The notes under the pieces were generated by a model that saw nothing but the letters and a program-made list of their open reading frames with translations, did not search any database and had not been told where the DNA came from. DNA of 64,000 nucleotides from Bryobacter sp. CoA8 C33. GTDB taxonomy: Bacteria > Acidobacteriota > Terriglobia > Bryobacterales > Bryobacteraceae. Below are positions 32,958 to 41,979 of this stretch, one piece after another. Positions within the stretch are counted from its first letter, which is position 1; every line of letters starts with the position of its first letter. The translations under genes were made by a program, and so were the position numbers. Where the stretch lies: contig JAINDK010000039.1 in the NCBI GenBank assembly GCA_019931185.1, positions 1 through 64,000 on the forward strand, in the 5' to 3' direction.

Positions 32958-35954
32958 TTACTTGTATAACCTTCTTAACAGATTTAGGGCGGGGCGTGTG
33001 TTGAAGTCCTTGGCGGCGGCGTCGCCGGGGGATGTTTCGCGGGTGTAGGGATAGGCCGACATGGAGTGGAAGGGGAGGGGGGCGACGTTCTGGCTGAGGG
33101 CGGTATTGGCGTCGCGGTCCTTGGCCCAGCCGTCGACGTGGAGGAGGTAGGTGCGGGACCAGCCGGCGGGGAGGGCGGGGAGGGAAGAGGGGTCGAATTC
33201 GAGGCGGAGTTCGTCGCCGGAGCCCATGACGATGAGGCGGTCGTCGAGGGCGGTGGCGAGGGGGAGGACGTCGCCGTAGCGGGTGTAGAGGCCGGGGGTG
33301 GGGTTCCAGAGGGAGGTGGGCTCGGGGTTGTCGTAGAGGAACTCTTCGGGTTGTTTGCGTTCGGGGTGAATGAGAGAGGGGGAAAAGCCGCGGAACTGGA
33401 GGGAGGCGGAGGAGGGGGTGAGGGCGGTGAGGCGGTGTTGGGGAGTGGTGTTGCCTTCGGAGAGGAAGATTTCGTCCCAGTAGACGCAGAGGTTAGTGAG
33501 GATGCGGACTTCGCGGCTGGGGGAGAGGAATTTGCCGGTGAGGTCGACGGTGATGGACTTGGGTTTGCCGGAGGGCATGCCCATGTCGGGGATGACGGTG
33601 ACCCATTCGCCTTTGCGGTTTTTGACCTGGAGGGAGGGGGGGGTGAGGGGTTTGCCGGACTGTTCGGCGGCGAGGAAGGTGGAGCCGTCGGCCCAATCGA
33701 CCCAGCCGGAGAGGACGAGGATGGCGTTGTTTTTGGGAGCGACGGGGCCGAAGTCGAGCGTAAGGGAGTGAGGCTCGGCGATGGCGGAGGTGGAGCGGGA
33801 GAAGGCGTTGGGGTAGGTGCGGTCTTTGGCGGCGAGGAGGGAGGTGACGTCGTTGCCGCGGTGGTCGGTGGCGCGGGTGGGGTGGATGGGTTTTTCGACG
33901 CCGAAGAGGCGGAATTCGGGGAAGGGGGGAGACTTCCATTTTTCGTTGGAGTGGATGGAGGTGGAGGCGGGGTGGTCGATGGCGAGGAGGCGGAGCTGGT
34001 CGAAGTAGGCGGCTTCGGAGAGTTCTTCGGTGAGGCGGATTTCGAGCTGGCCGCGGGGGTTGGGTTTGAGCTGGGAGGAGGAGAGGGTGATGTATTCGTC
34101 GTGGTCGGGGGTGAAGAAGGTGCCGTTGCCGGAGCTGGCGCCGAGGGGGGCGACGCCGAGGACGTCGGTGACGTATTCGAATTTTTCGCCGTTCCAGGTC
34201 CAGACGATGGGGCAGGAGCCGGACAGGCGCTGGGCTTCCTTGTAGAGGGCGGGCTTGAGGGTGGCCTGCTTCATTTCGTTCTGGATGAGGCCATTGGGCC
34301 AGGTGATGCGGACGACGTCGATGGTGGCGGCTTTGCCGGCGCCGAAGGAGAGGGGGAAGCCTTCGTAGAGGCGTTTTTGATAGAGGCCGCCGATGCGGAG
34401 TTCGACTTCGGCCTGGGGGGAGGAGCGGATGTTTTTGACGCCTTCGAGGGTGAGGCGGAAGCTCTTGTTGAGGGTGGGCGTGGTGTTGAGCTTTTCGACC
34501 CAGCCGGTGGTGGTTTGGGTGATGAGGTCGGTTTTGCCGTCGGAGTTGAGATCGAGGGCGGCGTGGGCGGCGACGATGTCAAGGCGGCCGTCGTTGCGGA
34601 GGTCGGCGACGGAAGCGCGACCGGTGAGAGAGGGCACGGCATTGCGTTTGGTGAGGCCGGCGGAGAGCCAGGCGACGGAGAGGTTGTCGTGGAAGAGGAG
34701 ATCGAGAGAGCCGTCCTGATCGATGTCGGCGGCGGTGAGGTGGTGGGCGGCGGGGGGAAGCAGGGGAAGGGGCTCGGCGGCGTATTTGCCGAGGAGGAGG
34801 TCGCGGTAGAGGACGCCGGGGGAGTTGGCGTAGGAGACGATGAGGTCGAAGCCGCGGGTGTCGGGGATGACGCGCGTGACGACGGCGGAGACGGGCTGGC
34901 CGGGCTGGAAGGGGAAGTCCTGCGAGCGGTTGACCCAGCCGGCTTCGCCGGAGTTACGGAGGAGGAGTTGTTCGGGGCCGAGGATGAGGAGGTCGAGATC
35001 GTAGTCGTGGTCGTAGTCGAGGAAGACGCACTGGGAGAAGGAGCCGCGGGCGGGGAGGGGGAGTTGGCGCCAGCCGGGGTTGGTGTTGCGCAGGAGGATG
35101 GGCATCTCTTCGCCGATGACGCAGAGGTCGATGTTGCCGTCGTTGTCGTAGTCGCCGGAGGAGACGCTGCGGACGCCGGAGATGGCGGCGATGCGTTTCG
35201 AGTTGAGGCTGAGGCCCTGGGCGTCCCAATAGATGGCTGAGTTGCCGAAGGGGAGGACGCCGAGCCAGGGGTCGGCGAGGCGGCGGTCCTGATAGCGGAG
35301 GAGAGTGCGGTCGCGCGGGGGCGGGGCGGGCTTGGGGTCGTAGATTTCGGAGTACTGGCTCCAGTCGACGTCTTCGGGGACGGCAGCGCCTTCGGTCAGT
35401 TTTTTGAGGGACTGGAAGGTATCGAGGCGGGATTTGGCGTCGGCGGGGCGGCCGGACTGGCGGTAGAGGTTGAAGAGCTGGAAGTGGGCGCCGGCGAGGT
35501 TGGAGTCGAGCTTGGAGGCTTGTTCGAAGGCGGCGATGGCGGCGGGGACATTGCCGAGCTGTTTGAAGAGGACGCCGAGGTTGTAGTGGATGATGGGCTC
35601 GCGGAGGTCGAGGCGAAGCGCGCCCTGCATTTGGGTGAGGGCTTTTTCGGATTCGCCTTGTTTCTTGTATTCGATGCCGAGGGTGAACCAGGTGTGGGGG
35701 AGGTCGGGGCGTTGTTTTTGCACGGCGAGGAGTTCGGTGATGGCGGCGGGGGACTGGCCGGCGCGGAGGAGGGCGAGGCCGTAGTTGAGGCGTTCGCGGG
35801 GGGAGGTGGGGGCGAGGTCGAGGGCCTGTTTGAGGGTGGTGACGGCTTCTTTCTGGGTGGTGGGATTTTCGTAGAAAGCTTTGCCGAGATTGCGGAGGGA
35901 ATCGAGGCGGGCGTCTTGGGAAAGAAGGGTAAGGAAGAGAAGAACGGAGGTCAT
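32958..35954 (-). CDS. Large secreted TPR + FG-GAP + ASPIC-type protein
   Basis: A 998-aa exported protein with a short signal peptide (MTSVLLFLTLLSQ). Residues about 15-180 hold five TPR units (for example AGAHFQLFNLYRQSGRPADA). Residues about 240-460 hold FG-GAP repeats (DYDNDGNIDLCVIG, DYDHDYDLDLLILG, DIDQDGSLDLLFHD, DLNSDGKTDLITQT). About 490-560 is ASPIC/UnbV-like (VVRITWPNGLIQNE). Then comes a distinct module starting SCPIVWTWNGEKFEYVTDVL, ending in a beta-rich tail of about 400 residues. Its ATG overlaps the cobT stop by 4 nt. It probably works on the cell surface with the cytochrome encoded next to it; its function is not known. Confidence 0.82.
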   Translation of the reverse strand: MTSVLLFLTLLSQDARLDSLRNLGKAFYENPTTQKEAVTTLKQALDLAPTSPRERLNYGLALLRAGQSPAAITELLAVQKQRPDLPHTWFTLGIEYKKQGESEKALTQMQGALRLDLREPIIHYNLGVLFKQLGNVPAAIAAFEQASKLDSNLAGAHFQLFNLYRQSGRPADAKSRLDTFQSLKKLTEGAAVPEDVDWSQYSEIYDPKPAPPPRDRTLLRYQDRRLADPWLGVLPFGNSAIYWDAQGLSLNSKRIAAISGVRSVSSGDYDNDGNIDLCVIGEEMPILLRNTNPGWRQLPLPARGSFSQCVFLDYDHDYDLDLLILGPEQLLLRNSGEAGWVNRSQDFPFQPGQPVSAVVTRVIPDTRGFDLIVSYANSPGVLYRDLLLGKYAAEPLPLLPPAAHHLTAADIDQDGSLDLLFHDNLSVAWLSAGLTKRNAVPSLTGRASVADLRNDGRLDIVAAHAALDLNSDGKTDLITQTTTGWVEKLNTTPTLNKSFRLTLEGVKNIRSSPQAEVELRIGGLYQKRLYEGFPLSFGAGKAATIDVVRITWPNGLIQNEMKQATLKPALYKEAQRLSGSCPIVWTWNGEKFEYVTDVLGVAPLGASSGNGTFFTPDHDEYITLSSSQLKPNPRGQLEIRLTEELSEAAYFDQLRLLAIDHPASTSIHSNEKWKSPPFPEFRLFGVEKPIHPTRATDHRGNDVTSLLAAKDRTYPNAFSRSTSAIAEPHSLTLDFGPVAPKNNAILVLSGWVDWADGSTFLAAEQSGKPLTPPSLQVKNRKGEWVTVIPDMGMPSGKPKSITVDLTGKFLSPSREVRILTNLCVYWDEIFLSEGNTTPQHRLTALTPSSASLQFRGFSPSLIHPERKQPEEFLYDNPEPTSLWNPTPGLYTRYGDVLPLATALDDRLIVMGSGDELRLEFDPSSLPALPAGWSRTYLLHVDGWAKDRDANTALSQNVAPLPFHSMSAYPYTRETSPGDAAAKDFNTRPALNLLRRLYK

Positions 35955-36919
35955 GAATTTGCCTGGCTGACGTGAGCAGAGTCGAAGCTAGCCATCTCAC
36001 TATATAGTTTCATGGCGGTGTGGAGGAGGTGGAGGCCGAGGATGGCGCCGGAGCCTTCGCCGAGGCGGAGGCCGAGGTCGAGATAGGGGTCGGCGTCGAG
36101 GAGATCGAGCAGGAGGCGGTGGGCTTTTTCGGCGGAGAGGTGGGAGAAGAAGAGGATTTCAGAGACGCGCGGATCGAGGCGGGTGGCGACGAGGGCGGCG
36201 GCGGTGGTGATGAAGCCGTCGAGCATGACGGGGAGTTTGCGTTCGGCGGCGGCGAGAAGGAAGCCGACCATGCGGGCGATTTCGAAGCCGCCGACGGAGG
36301 TGAGGGCGCGGAGGGGATCGGTGGTTGTGAGTTGATGAAAAGCGAGAGCGCGGTCGATGACGGAGGCTTTGTGGGCGATCTGTTCGGGATTGAGGCCGGC
36401 GCCGCGGCCGGCGACTTCGGGGCCGGTGAAGGGGCCGAGGGCGGCGAGGAGTGCGGCGGCGGAGGTGGTGTTGCCGATGCCCATTTCGCCGAGGGCGACG
36501 GCGTCGTAGAGGTGGGAGGCGAGGGTGGCTTTTTCGGCGCCGGCGGTGAGTTGGGCGTCGCACTGTTGGGGAGTCATGGCGGGGGCGTGGAGGAAGTTGG
36601 CGGTGCCATGGGCGACGCCGCAATCCTCGAGATGGAGGGTGACATTGTGGAGGCGGGCGAGGACGTTGATGGCGGCGTTGCCGGCGCGGAAATTGGCGAG
36701 CATTTGGGCGGTGACCGCGGGGGGGTAGAGGCTGACGCCTTCGGCGGTGATGCCATGGCTGGCGGCGCAAAGAAAGAGGCCGAAGCGGTCGCAGCGGGGG
36801 AGGAGTTGGTTGCGAATGAGGCAGTAGCGGGTGGCGATGTCTTCGAGGCGGCCGAGGCTGTGGAGGGGTTTGGTGCGGGTGGCCCAGTGGTGCGCGATTT
36901 GATCGGCGAGGGAAGTCAC
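35951..36919 (-). CDS. cobT: Nicotinate-nucleotide:dimethylbenzimidazole phosphoribosyltransferase
   Basis: A 322-aa enzyme that makes alpha-ribazole phosphate, the lower-ligand nucleotide of cobalamin. Typical segments are CAASHGITAEGVSLYPPAVT, GVAHGTANF, ALGEMGIGNTTSAAALLAAL and, near the C-terminus, GLRLGEGSGAILG, whose Glu is the catalytic base in the Salmonella enzyme. The GTG start at 36919 overlaps the stop of the phosphatase gene (GTGA). The open frame further upstream is antisense read-through of that gene. Length is a little below the usual 340-350 aa. Confidence 0.93.
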   Translation of the reverse strand: MTSLADQIAHHWATRTKPLHSLGRLEDIATRYCLIRNQLLPRCDRFGLFLCAASHGITAEGVSLYPPAVTAQMLANFRAGNAAINVLARLHNVTLHLEDCGVAHGTANFLHAPAMTPQQCDAQLTAGAEKATLASHLYDAVALGEMGIGNTTSAAALLAALGPFTGPEVAGRGAGLNPEQIAHKASVIDRALAFHQLTTTDPLRALTSVGGFEIARMVGFLLAAAERKLPVMLDGFITTAAALVATRLDPRVSEILFFSHLSAEKAHRLLLDLLDADPYLDLGLRLGEGSGAILGLHLLHTAMKLYSEMASFDSAHVSQANS

Positions 36920-37407
36920 GATTCCAGTGTGACGATTTCGGCGTAGTTTTGCTGGAAGGTGAGGGGGGAGGAGCCGGTGAGGAGGGAGTGGATGACGGAG
37001 TTGACGGCGAGGTGGGCGAGGATGATGGCGGGGGGAGGGCAGAGGGGGAGGGTTTGGGCGATGCGGGAGGTGAAGGCGGGCCAGGGTTCGGCGCCGGGGA
37101 TGTCGAAGCCGGTCCAATCAGCGAGTTTGGCGGCGGCCTGGGTGGGGAAGCGGGATTCGATTTCAGACCAGGAGAGGCCGTCCCAGGGGCCATAATCGAT
37201 TTCGCGGAGGCCGGGGAGGATGGTGAGGGGGCGGCCGTTGGCGGTGGCGGTGGCGCGGCGTAGGGGGCTGGCGTAAATGGGAAGAGGAGGTAGGGAGAGA
37301 GCCTGGACCTGGGCGAGGCCGGTGGGGCTGAGAGGGGGGTCGGAGGAGCCGAGGAAGACGCCGCGGAGGGCGGGCTCGGCGTGGCGCACGAGGTAGATCA
37401 GGGCCAT
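36916..37407 (-). CDS. cobC: Histidine phosphatase, probable alpha-ribazole phosphatase
   Basis: A 163-aa member of the phosphoglycerate-mutase-like branch. LVRHAEP near the N-terminus carries the catalytic His. YASPLRRATATA and LREIDYGPWDGLSWSEIE give the conserved Arg and Glu, and AIILAHLAVNSVI the second His. It lies between cobS and cobT with a 10-nt and a 4-nt overlap, so removal of phosphate from alpha-ribazole phosphate or from cobalamin phosphate is the likely role. ATG 37407 was chosen because MALIYLVRHAEP matches the family start. Confidence 0.85.
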   Translation of the reverse strand: MALIYLVRHAEPALRGVFLGSSDPPLSPTGLAQVQALSLPPLPIYASPLRRATATANGRPLTILPGLREIDYGPWDGLSWSEIESRFPTQAAAKLADWTGFDIPGAEPWPAFTSRIAQTLPLCPPPAIILAHLAVNSVIHSLLTGSSPLTFQQNYAEIVTLES

Positions 37408-38135
37408 AGGAAGACGAGGAGGCAATAGATAACAGTGATTTGTTGGAGGGCGCCGAAGCAATCGCCGACGACGCCGCCGAGGCGGGCGTGGAAGTAGAGG
37501 CTGGCGGCGAGGGCGAGAAGGAAGAGGCCGAGCAGGAGGGAGAGGCCGGGGAGGGGGCCGGCCCACAAGGCCCAGGCGGCAGCGAAGAGGAGGGAGGAGA
37601 GAAGGGTGAAGGGGGAGCGGGACTCGCTGAGCCAAGCACCCATGCCGGGGCAGGCGGGGCGGGCAAGGAAGCCGAGCCAGAGAATGGCGCAGCGGGAGAG
37701 GGATTCGGCGGCGGCGATGGTGGGGATGATGATGAGGGGGTAGCGGGGGAGGAGGCTGAGAGCCTGCCAGCGGAGGAGGAGGGCGAGGATGAGGGCGCAG
37801 GCGCCGTAGGAGCCGATGCGGGAGTCTTTGATGATTTCGAACATGCGCTCGGGGGCGCGGCCTTTGCGGACGCCGTCCGAGATGTCGGCGAGGCCGTCTT
37901 CGTGGAGCATGCCGGTGAGGATGAGTTGGAGGGAGAGCGTGAGGGCGGCGGAGAGGGGCGCGGGGAGGGGGAGGAAGGCGAGAGGGAGGGCGGAGAGAGC
38001 GCCGATGGCGGCGCCGATGAGAGGAAAGAAGGGCGCTGCTTCGTGGGGAGGTACGGTGGAGCGGGAGATGGGGATGGTGGTGAGGAACTGGATGGCGCCG
38101 AGGAAGCGGAGGCCGGGAGTTCCGGGAAAGGTCAT
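37398..38135 (-). CDS. cobS: Adenosylcobinamide-GDP ribazoletransferase (cobalamin synthase)
   Basis: A 245-aa integral membrane enzyme joining adenosylcobinamide-GDP with alpha-ribazole (phosphate) to give cobalamin (phosphate). The N-terminal LGAIQFLTTIPI and the acidic motif MLHEDGLADISDGVRKGR (about 75-92, Mg2+-binding Asp/Glu cluster) are diagnostic. About six hydrophobic helices follow, with ARLGGVVGDCFGALQQITVIY near the end. It is the first gene of the long minus-strand unit and has a 217-nt leader region upstream. Confidence 0.93.
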   Translation of the reverse strand: MTFPGTPGLRFLGAIQFLTTIPISRSTVPPHEAAPFFPLIGAAIGALSALPLAFLPLPAPLSAALTLSLQLILTGMLHEDGLADISDGVRKGRAPERMFEIIKDSRIGSYGACALILALLLRWQALSLLPRYPLIIIPTIAAAESLSRCAILWLGFLARPACPGMGAWLSESRSPFTLLSSLLFAAAWALWAGPLPGLSLLLGLFLLALAASLYFHARLGGVVGDCFGALQQITVIYCLLVFLWP

Positions 38136-38352
38136 GTTCTAGTGTTAGCGCAGAGAGGGGGAGGGATGGGTGAGAGAGACGAGGAGAGACTAGCGCGGTT
38201 GCCGGTGAGATTTCCCTGTTGTTTGTCTCCCAGACCTGATCATCGCGGAAACGGACATCTCTTCAGCCAGCGCTGCCGGAGTGCAGTGCGAGGCCTAGAA
38301 ATAGTCTGGCCTGCGCCGTGGGGACGGAGGCCAGTTTGGTTGTTGAGGTGTG
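38136..38352 (-). promoter_or_regulatory. Leader region of cobS, structured, class unresolved
   Basis: 217 nt separate the CHRD gene's stop from the cobS start. On the minus strand AACAGGGAA (38220-38212) matches a core element of cobalamin riboswitches. It is preceded by a small GTCT/AGAC hairpin (38235-38225) and followed by CCGCGCTAGT. The other conserved boxes (GGTG..CC, GCCACTG) are not visible, so a functional B12 riboswitch is not established. The promoter of the cob unit should lie here. Confidence 0.25.
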
Positions 38353-40428
38353 TTAGCGGAGGTAGAGGATGGTGCGATTGGAGCGGATGCCCGAGTACTC
38401 GACTTCGAGAGCCTGGGCGCCGCGGAGGTTGGCCGGGACCTGGAAGATGGTCTGCGTGAAGCCGACGTAGCCGGGGATGAGCGAGGTGATGATTTCGCGG
38501 GCTTCCTGGCCGCCGACCGTGACACGCACGCCGGGGTAGCGAGCGCCGGGGGCGAACTCGACTTCACCGGTGCGCTGGCGGGGCGTGGCGATGCCGAAAC
38601 CGGTGCCGAAGACACCGATGACCTGACCGCCCGCGGCGGGGTTGGCCGCTGTGATCTGTTCGCCGGAGGAGACCAGATACGCTACGGCGCGGTTGCCGTC
38701 GGCCGTGATGGCATCGAAGAAGATGGCGGGGGCGGTGTTGGCGACGTTGATGCGGAAAGCGGGGGAAGAGCCGTTTGTGTTGCGGACGACGAGGTCGACC
38801 GTACCGGCGGGGGTTTCGGTGGGGACCTGGGCGAGGATGTAGCGGGGGTCGACCATGAGGATGGCGGCGGGGCGGCCATCGATCGCGGCGGAGGTGGCAT
38901 TGAGGACCGGGGGGACGCGGCCCGCCTGCCAGCCGTCGAGGTTGCCGGCGAGGAGGGCGAGGTTGGTGCCGTAGATGGTGAGGAGGCCACCGGGGGCGAC
39001 GGTGCGGAGGTTGATGTCGGAGATGGCGCTGATGACGATGTCGACGGCGGGGTTGGCGGAATTGGGGGCGGCGAGCTGGGCGCGGACGGCGCCGCCGGGA
39101 TTGGCGGTGGTGTGGAGGTTGAGGTATTGGTTAGCGGGGTTGGCGAGGATGGCATTGAGGCTGTTCAACTGGGGGGGAGTGGAGCAGAGGGTGGTGCGGT
39201 AGATGTTACCGGAGCCATTGGGGGAGACGACGAGGCTGCCGGCGCGGATGCCGCTGTCGATGGTGACGGGGCCATTGGCGCCGGCGGCGCCGGTATGGAT
39301 GTGGAGGCCGGTGAAGGTGACTTCGGCGGCGGGGAAGCGGTAGTTGACGTTGAAGACGGCGAGGGCGGCATCGGCTTCGCCATTGGGGCGGCGGAGGAGA
39401 TTGACTTCGAACTGGGCGGCGGCGGAGGCATCGAGGGAGGTGATGGGCGGGACTTCGTTGGAGGGAAGCATGGAGGTGTTGAGGCGGATGGCTTCGGTGC
39501 CGCGGAGCTGGCCGCGGATTTCGCCGCCGGGGTTGGCCACGGTGTGGAGGTTGAGGTAGGCCGTGCCGGGGTCGCCCCAGATGCCGAGGATGGTATTGAC
39601 CGAGTTCTGATTCGCCATGTTGACGTCGACGACGTAGCGGAGGCTGCCGGCGCCGCCCTGACCAGCGAGGATGTTTTGGGCGCGGGTGAGGCCGGTGTCG
39701 ATGGTGACGGGGCCGTTCGCGCCGGCGCGGCCGGTATGGATGTGCATGCCGGTGAACTGGGTGCCTTCGGCGAAGCCGGTGTAGTTGAGATCAAAGGTGA
39801 CTTCGGCGCTTGAGAGGGCACCGTTGGGGGTGAAGCCGGACAGGACGGTGACGAAGGCAATGCCGCGGGCTTCGGAGTTGACAACGGGGACTTCGTTTTC
39901 CGGGAGCATGGGAACGCCGAAGACGCGGCGTTCGGTGCGGGCGAGTTGAGCGCGGACGGCGCCGCCGGGGTTGGCGGTGGAGTGAAGGTTAAGGTAGAAG
40001 CCGTCGGGGTTATTGATGATTTCCGAGAGGACAGCGACGTTGGGGGAACCGGGGGCGATTTCAGCGGAGCGGGTGATGGCGCCGCGGCCGGAGGCATCGA
40101 CGACCGGGTTGCCGGCGGTGATGCGGGAGTCGATGAGGACGGGGCCGTTGGCACCGGCGTTGCCGCGGTGGATGTGGAGGCCGGTGAAGGTGACCTCGCC
40201 GGGGAATTGGTAGCGGACATTGAAGTCGACGGTGCCGGAGGTGATGCGGCCGGAGGAATCGCGAAGGACGTGAAGCCAGACGGTGCCGAAGCCGGTAGCG
40301 TCGAGACCGGTGACGGCGGGGACTTCGTTCTGTGGAGACATGTTGAGGCGGAAGGGAATGGATTCCGCGCTCTGAGCGAGAAGAGAGAAGCTGGCGAGCA
40401 AGGCCAGGGAAACAAACTTGGTCAGCAT
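38353..40428 (-). CDS. Secreted protein with three CHRD domains and TIGR03437 C-domain
   Basis: A 691-aa exported protein. Signal peptide MLTKFVSLALLASFSLLAQ. Three CHRD repeats follow (about residues 20-160, 165-310, 315-455), each with the signature FTGLHIHRGNAGANGPV or a close variant and YLNLHSTANPGGAVRAQL. From about 465 to the end is the Solibacter-type TIGR03437 domain (VAPGGLLTIYGTNLA, YILAQVPTETPAGTVDLVV, GYVGFTQTIFQVP). CHRD is a beta-sandwich found in extracellular proteins; its function is unclear. AAGGGG stands 6 nt before ATG 40428, which supports this start over the upstream frame. Confidence 0.88.
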   Translation of the reverse strand: MLTKFVSLALLASFSLLAQSAESIPFRLNMSPQNEVPAVTGLDATGFGTVWLHVLRDSSGRITSGTVDFNVRYQFPGEVTFTGLHIHRGNAGANGPVLIDSRITAGNPVVDASGRGAITRSAEIAPGSPNVAVLSEIINNPDGFYLNLHSTANPGGAVRAQLARTERRVFGVPMLPENEVPVVNSEARGIAFVTVLSGFTPNGALSSAEVTFDLNYTGFAEGTQFTGMHIHTGRAGANGPVTIDTGLTRAQNILAGQGGAGSLRYVVDVNMANQNSVNTILGIWGDPGTAYLNLHTVANPGGEIRGQLRGTEAIRLNTSMLPSNEVPPITSLDASAAAQFEVNLLRRPNGEADAALAVFNVNYRFPAAEVTFTGLHIHTGAAGANGPVTIDSGIRAGSLVVSPNGSGNIYRTTLCSTPPQLNSLNAILANPANQYLNLHTTANPGGAVRAQLAAPNSANPAVDIVISAISDINLRTVAPGGLLTIYGTNLALLAGNLDGWQAGRVPPVLNATSAAIDGRPAAILMVDPRYILAQVPTETPAGTVDLVVRNTNGSSPAFRINVANTAPAIFFDAITADGNRAVAYLVSSGEQITAANPAAGGQVIGVFGTGFGIATPRQRTGEVEFAPGARYPGVRVTVGGQEAREIITSLIPGYVGFTQTIFQVPANLRGAQALEVEYSGIRSNRTILYLR

Positions 40429-40485
40429 ATCGACCCCTTGGAAAAAACTTGGTGCAACAAGCAATAGCAGGTTTTGGGACGGGAA

Positions 40486-41964
40486 TCAATGGCGTGCTTT
40501 GCGGACGGCGTGATTCCAGCCGTCGAGCAGGGCATCGCGAGAGGCGGGATGGAGGGAAGGCTCGAAGCGTTTTTCGCTGAGCCAGAAGGCTTCGAGTTGG
40601 GAGGTGTGCTCAAAAAGGCCGATGCCGAGAGCGGCGAGATAAGCGGCGCCGAGAGCGGTGGACTCGATGTCAACGGGGCGGACGACGGGGCAGCCGAGGA
40701 GGTCTGCTTGGAACTGCATGAGGAAGTCGTTGGCGGCGGCGCCGCCGTCGACGCGGAGTTCGGTGAGGGGTTGGCCGGTGTCGGCCTGCATGGCGGCGAA
40801 GAGGTCGAAGCTTTGGAAAGCGATGGATTCCAGGCCGGCGCGGATGATTTGAGCGCGGGATGTAGCGCGGGTGAGGCCGGTGAGGAGGCCGCGGGCGTCG
40901 GGATCCCAGTGGGGAGCGCCGAGACCGGTGAAGGCAGGAACGAGATAGACGCCGCCGGAATCCTCGAGGGAAGAAGCGATGTCGCTGGTGAGGGAGACAT
41001 CGCCGAAGAGGCCGAGGTTATCGCGGAGGAACTGCATGGCGGCGCCGCCGGTGAAGACGCTGCCTTCGAGGGCGAAGCGGGGGTCGGAGGCGGGGGCGGC
41101 GGCGCGAGTGGCGAGGAGGCGGTTGTGAGAGACGGGTTGCTTTGCGCCGGTTTGCATGAGGGCGAAGCAGCCGGTGCCGTAAGTATTTTTCGTGAGGCCG
41201 GGGGAGAAGCAGGCTTGGCCGAAGAGGGCGGATTGTTGGTCGCCGGCGATGCCGGCGATGGGGATTTCGGCGCCGAGGAATTCCGGGCTGGTGACGCCGA
41301 CGACTTCGCTTGAGCCGGTGATGGAGGGGAGCATGGCGCGGGGGATGTTGAAGATATTGAGCAGGTCGGGGGACCAGTCGCCGGAGGCGAGGTCCATGAG
41401 CATGGTGCGGGAGGCGTTGGTGGAGTCGGTGACGTGGACGCGGCCGGCGGTGAGCTTCCAGATGAGCCAGGTATCGACGGTGCCGAAGAGGAGGTCGCCG
41501 GAGGCGGCGCGGGCCTGGCCATTGGGGGTGTGGTCGAGGAGCCAGCGGATTTTGGAGCCGGAGAAGTAGGCATCGATGACGAGGCCGGTGGAGGATTCGA
41601 TGAACTGGCGGTGCGAGCTATGGGCGAGGGATTCGCAGAAGGGGGCGGTGCGGCGGCATTGCCAGACGATGGCGGGGCCGACGGGACGGCCGGTGGAGCG
41701 TTCCCAGACGACGGTGGTTTCGCGCTGGTTGGTGATGCCGATGGCGAGGATTTCGCGGGGATCGACACGGGTGTTATCGAGGAGGCGGCGGGCGGCGGCG
41801 AGTTGAGCGGCCCAGACGACATCGGCGTCGACCTCGACCCAGCCGGCGTGGGGGTAATTGAGATGGAAGGGATTGGATTCGAGGGAGAGGCGGCGGGCCT
41901 CGGAATCATAGAGGGCGGCGCGGGCACTGGTGGTGCCTTCGTCGAGCGAGAGAAGGTAGGGCAC
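40486..41964 (-). CDS. glpK: Glycerol kinase
   Basis: A 492-aa FGGY-family sugar kinase making sn-glycerol 3-phosphate from glycerol and ATP. SLDEGTTSARA (phosphate loop), GITNQRETTVVW, AIVWQCRRT, DAYFSGSKIRWLLD, GDQQSALFGQ and LRVDGGAAANDFLMQFQADLLG are all family-typical, and length matches the usual 495-500 aa. No glycerol facilitator or glycerol-3-phosphate dehydrogenase lies next to it. Confidence 0.95.
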   Translation of the reverse strand: MPYLLSLDEGTTSARAALYDSEARRLSLESNPFHLNYPHAGWVEVDADVVWAAQLAAARRLLDNTRVDPREILAIGITNQRETTVVWERSTGRPVGPAIVWQCRRTAPFCESLAHSSHRQFIESSTGLVIDAYFSGSKIRWLLDHTPNGQARAASGDLLFGTVDTWLIWKLTAGRVHVTDSTNASRTMLMDLASGDWSPDLLNIFNIPRAMLPSITGSSEVVGVTSPEFLGAEIPIAGIAGDQQSALFGQACFSPGLTKNTYGTGCFALMQTGAKQPVSHNRLLATRAAAPASDPRFALEGSVFTGGAAMQFLRDNLGLFGDVSLTSDIASSLEDSGGVYLVPAFTGLGAPHWDPDARGLLTGLTRATSRAQIIRAGLESIAFQSFDLFAAMQADTGQPLTELRVDGGAAANDFLMQFQADLLGCPVVRPVDIESTALGAAYLAALGIGLFEHTSQLEAFWLSEKRFEPSLHPASRDALLDGWNHAVRKARH

Positions 41965-41979
41965 GAGACTGATTCTATG

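Noticed and set aside
36920-37117. Upstream extension of cobT
   Set aside because: The 66 extra residues are Pro/Arg/His-rich and overlap the phosphatase gene. The family start matches GTG 36919.
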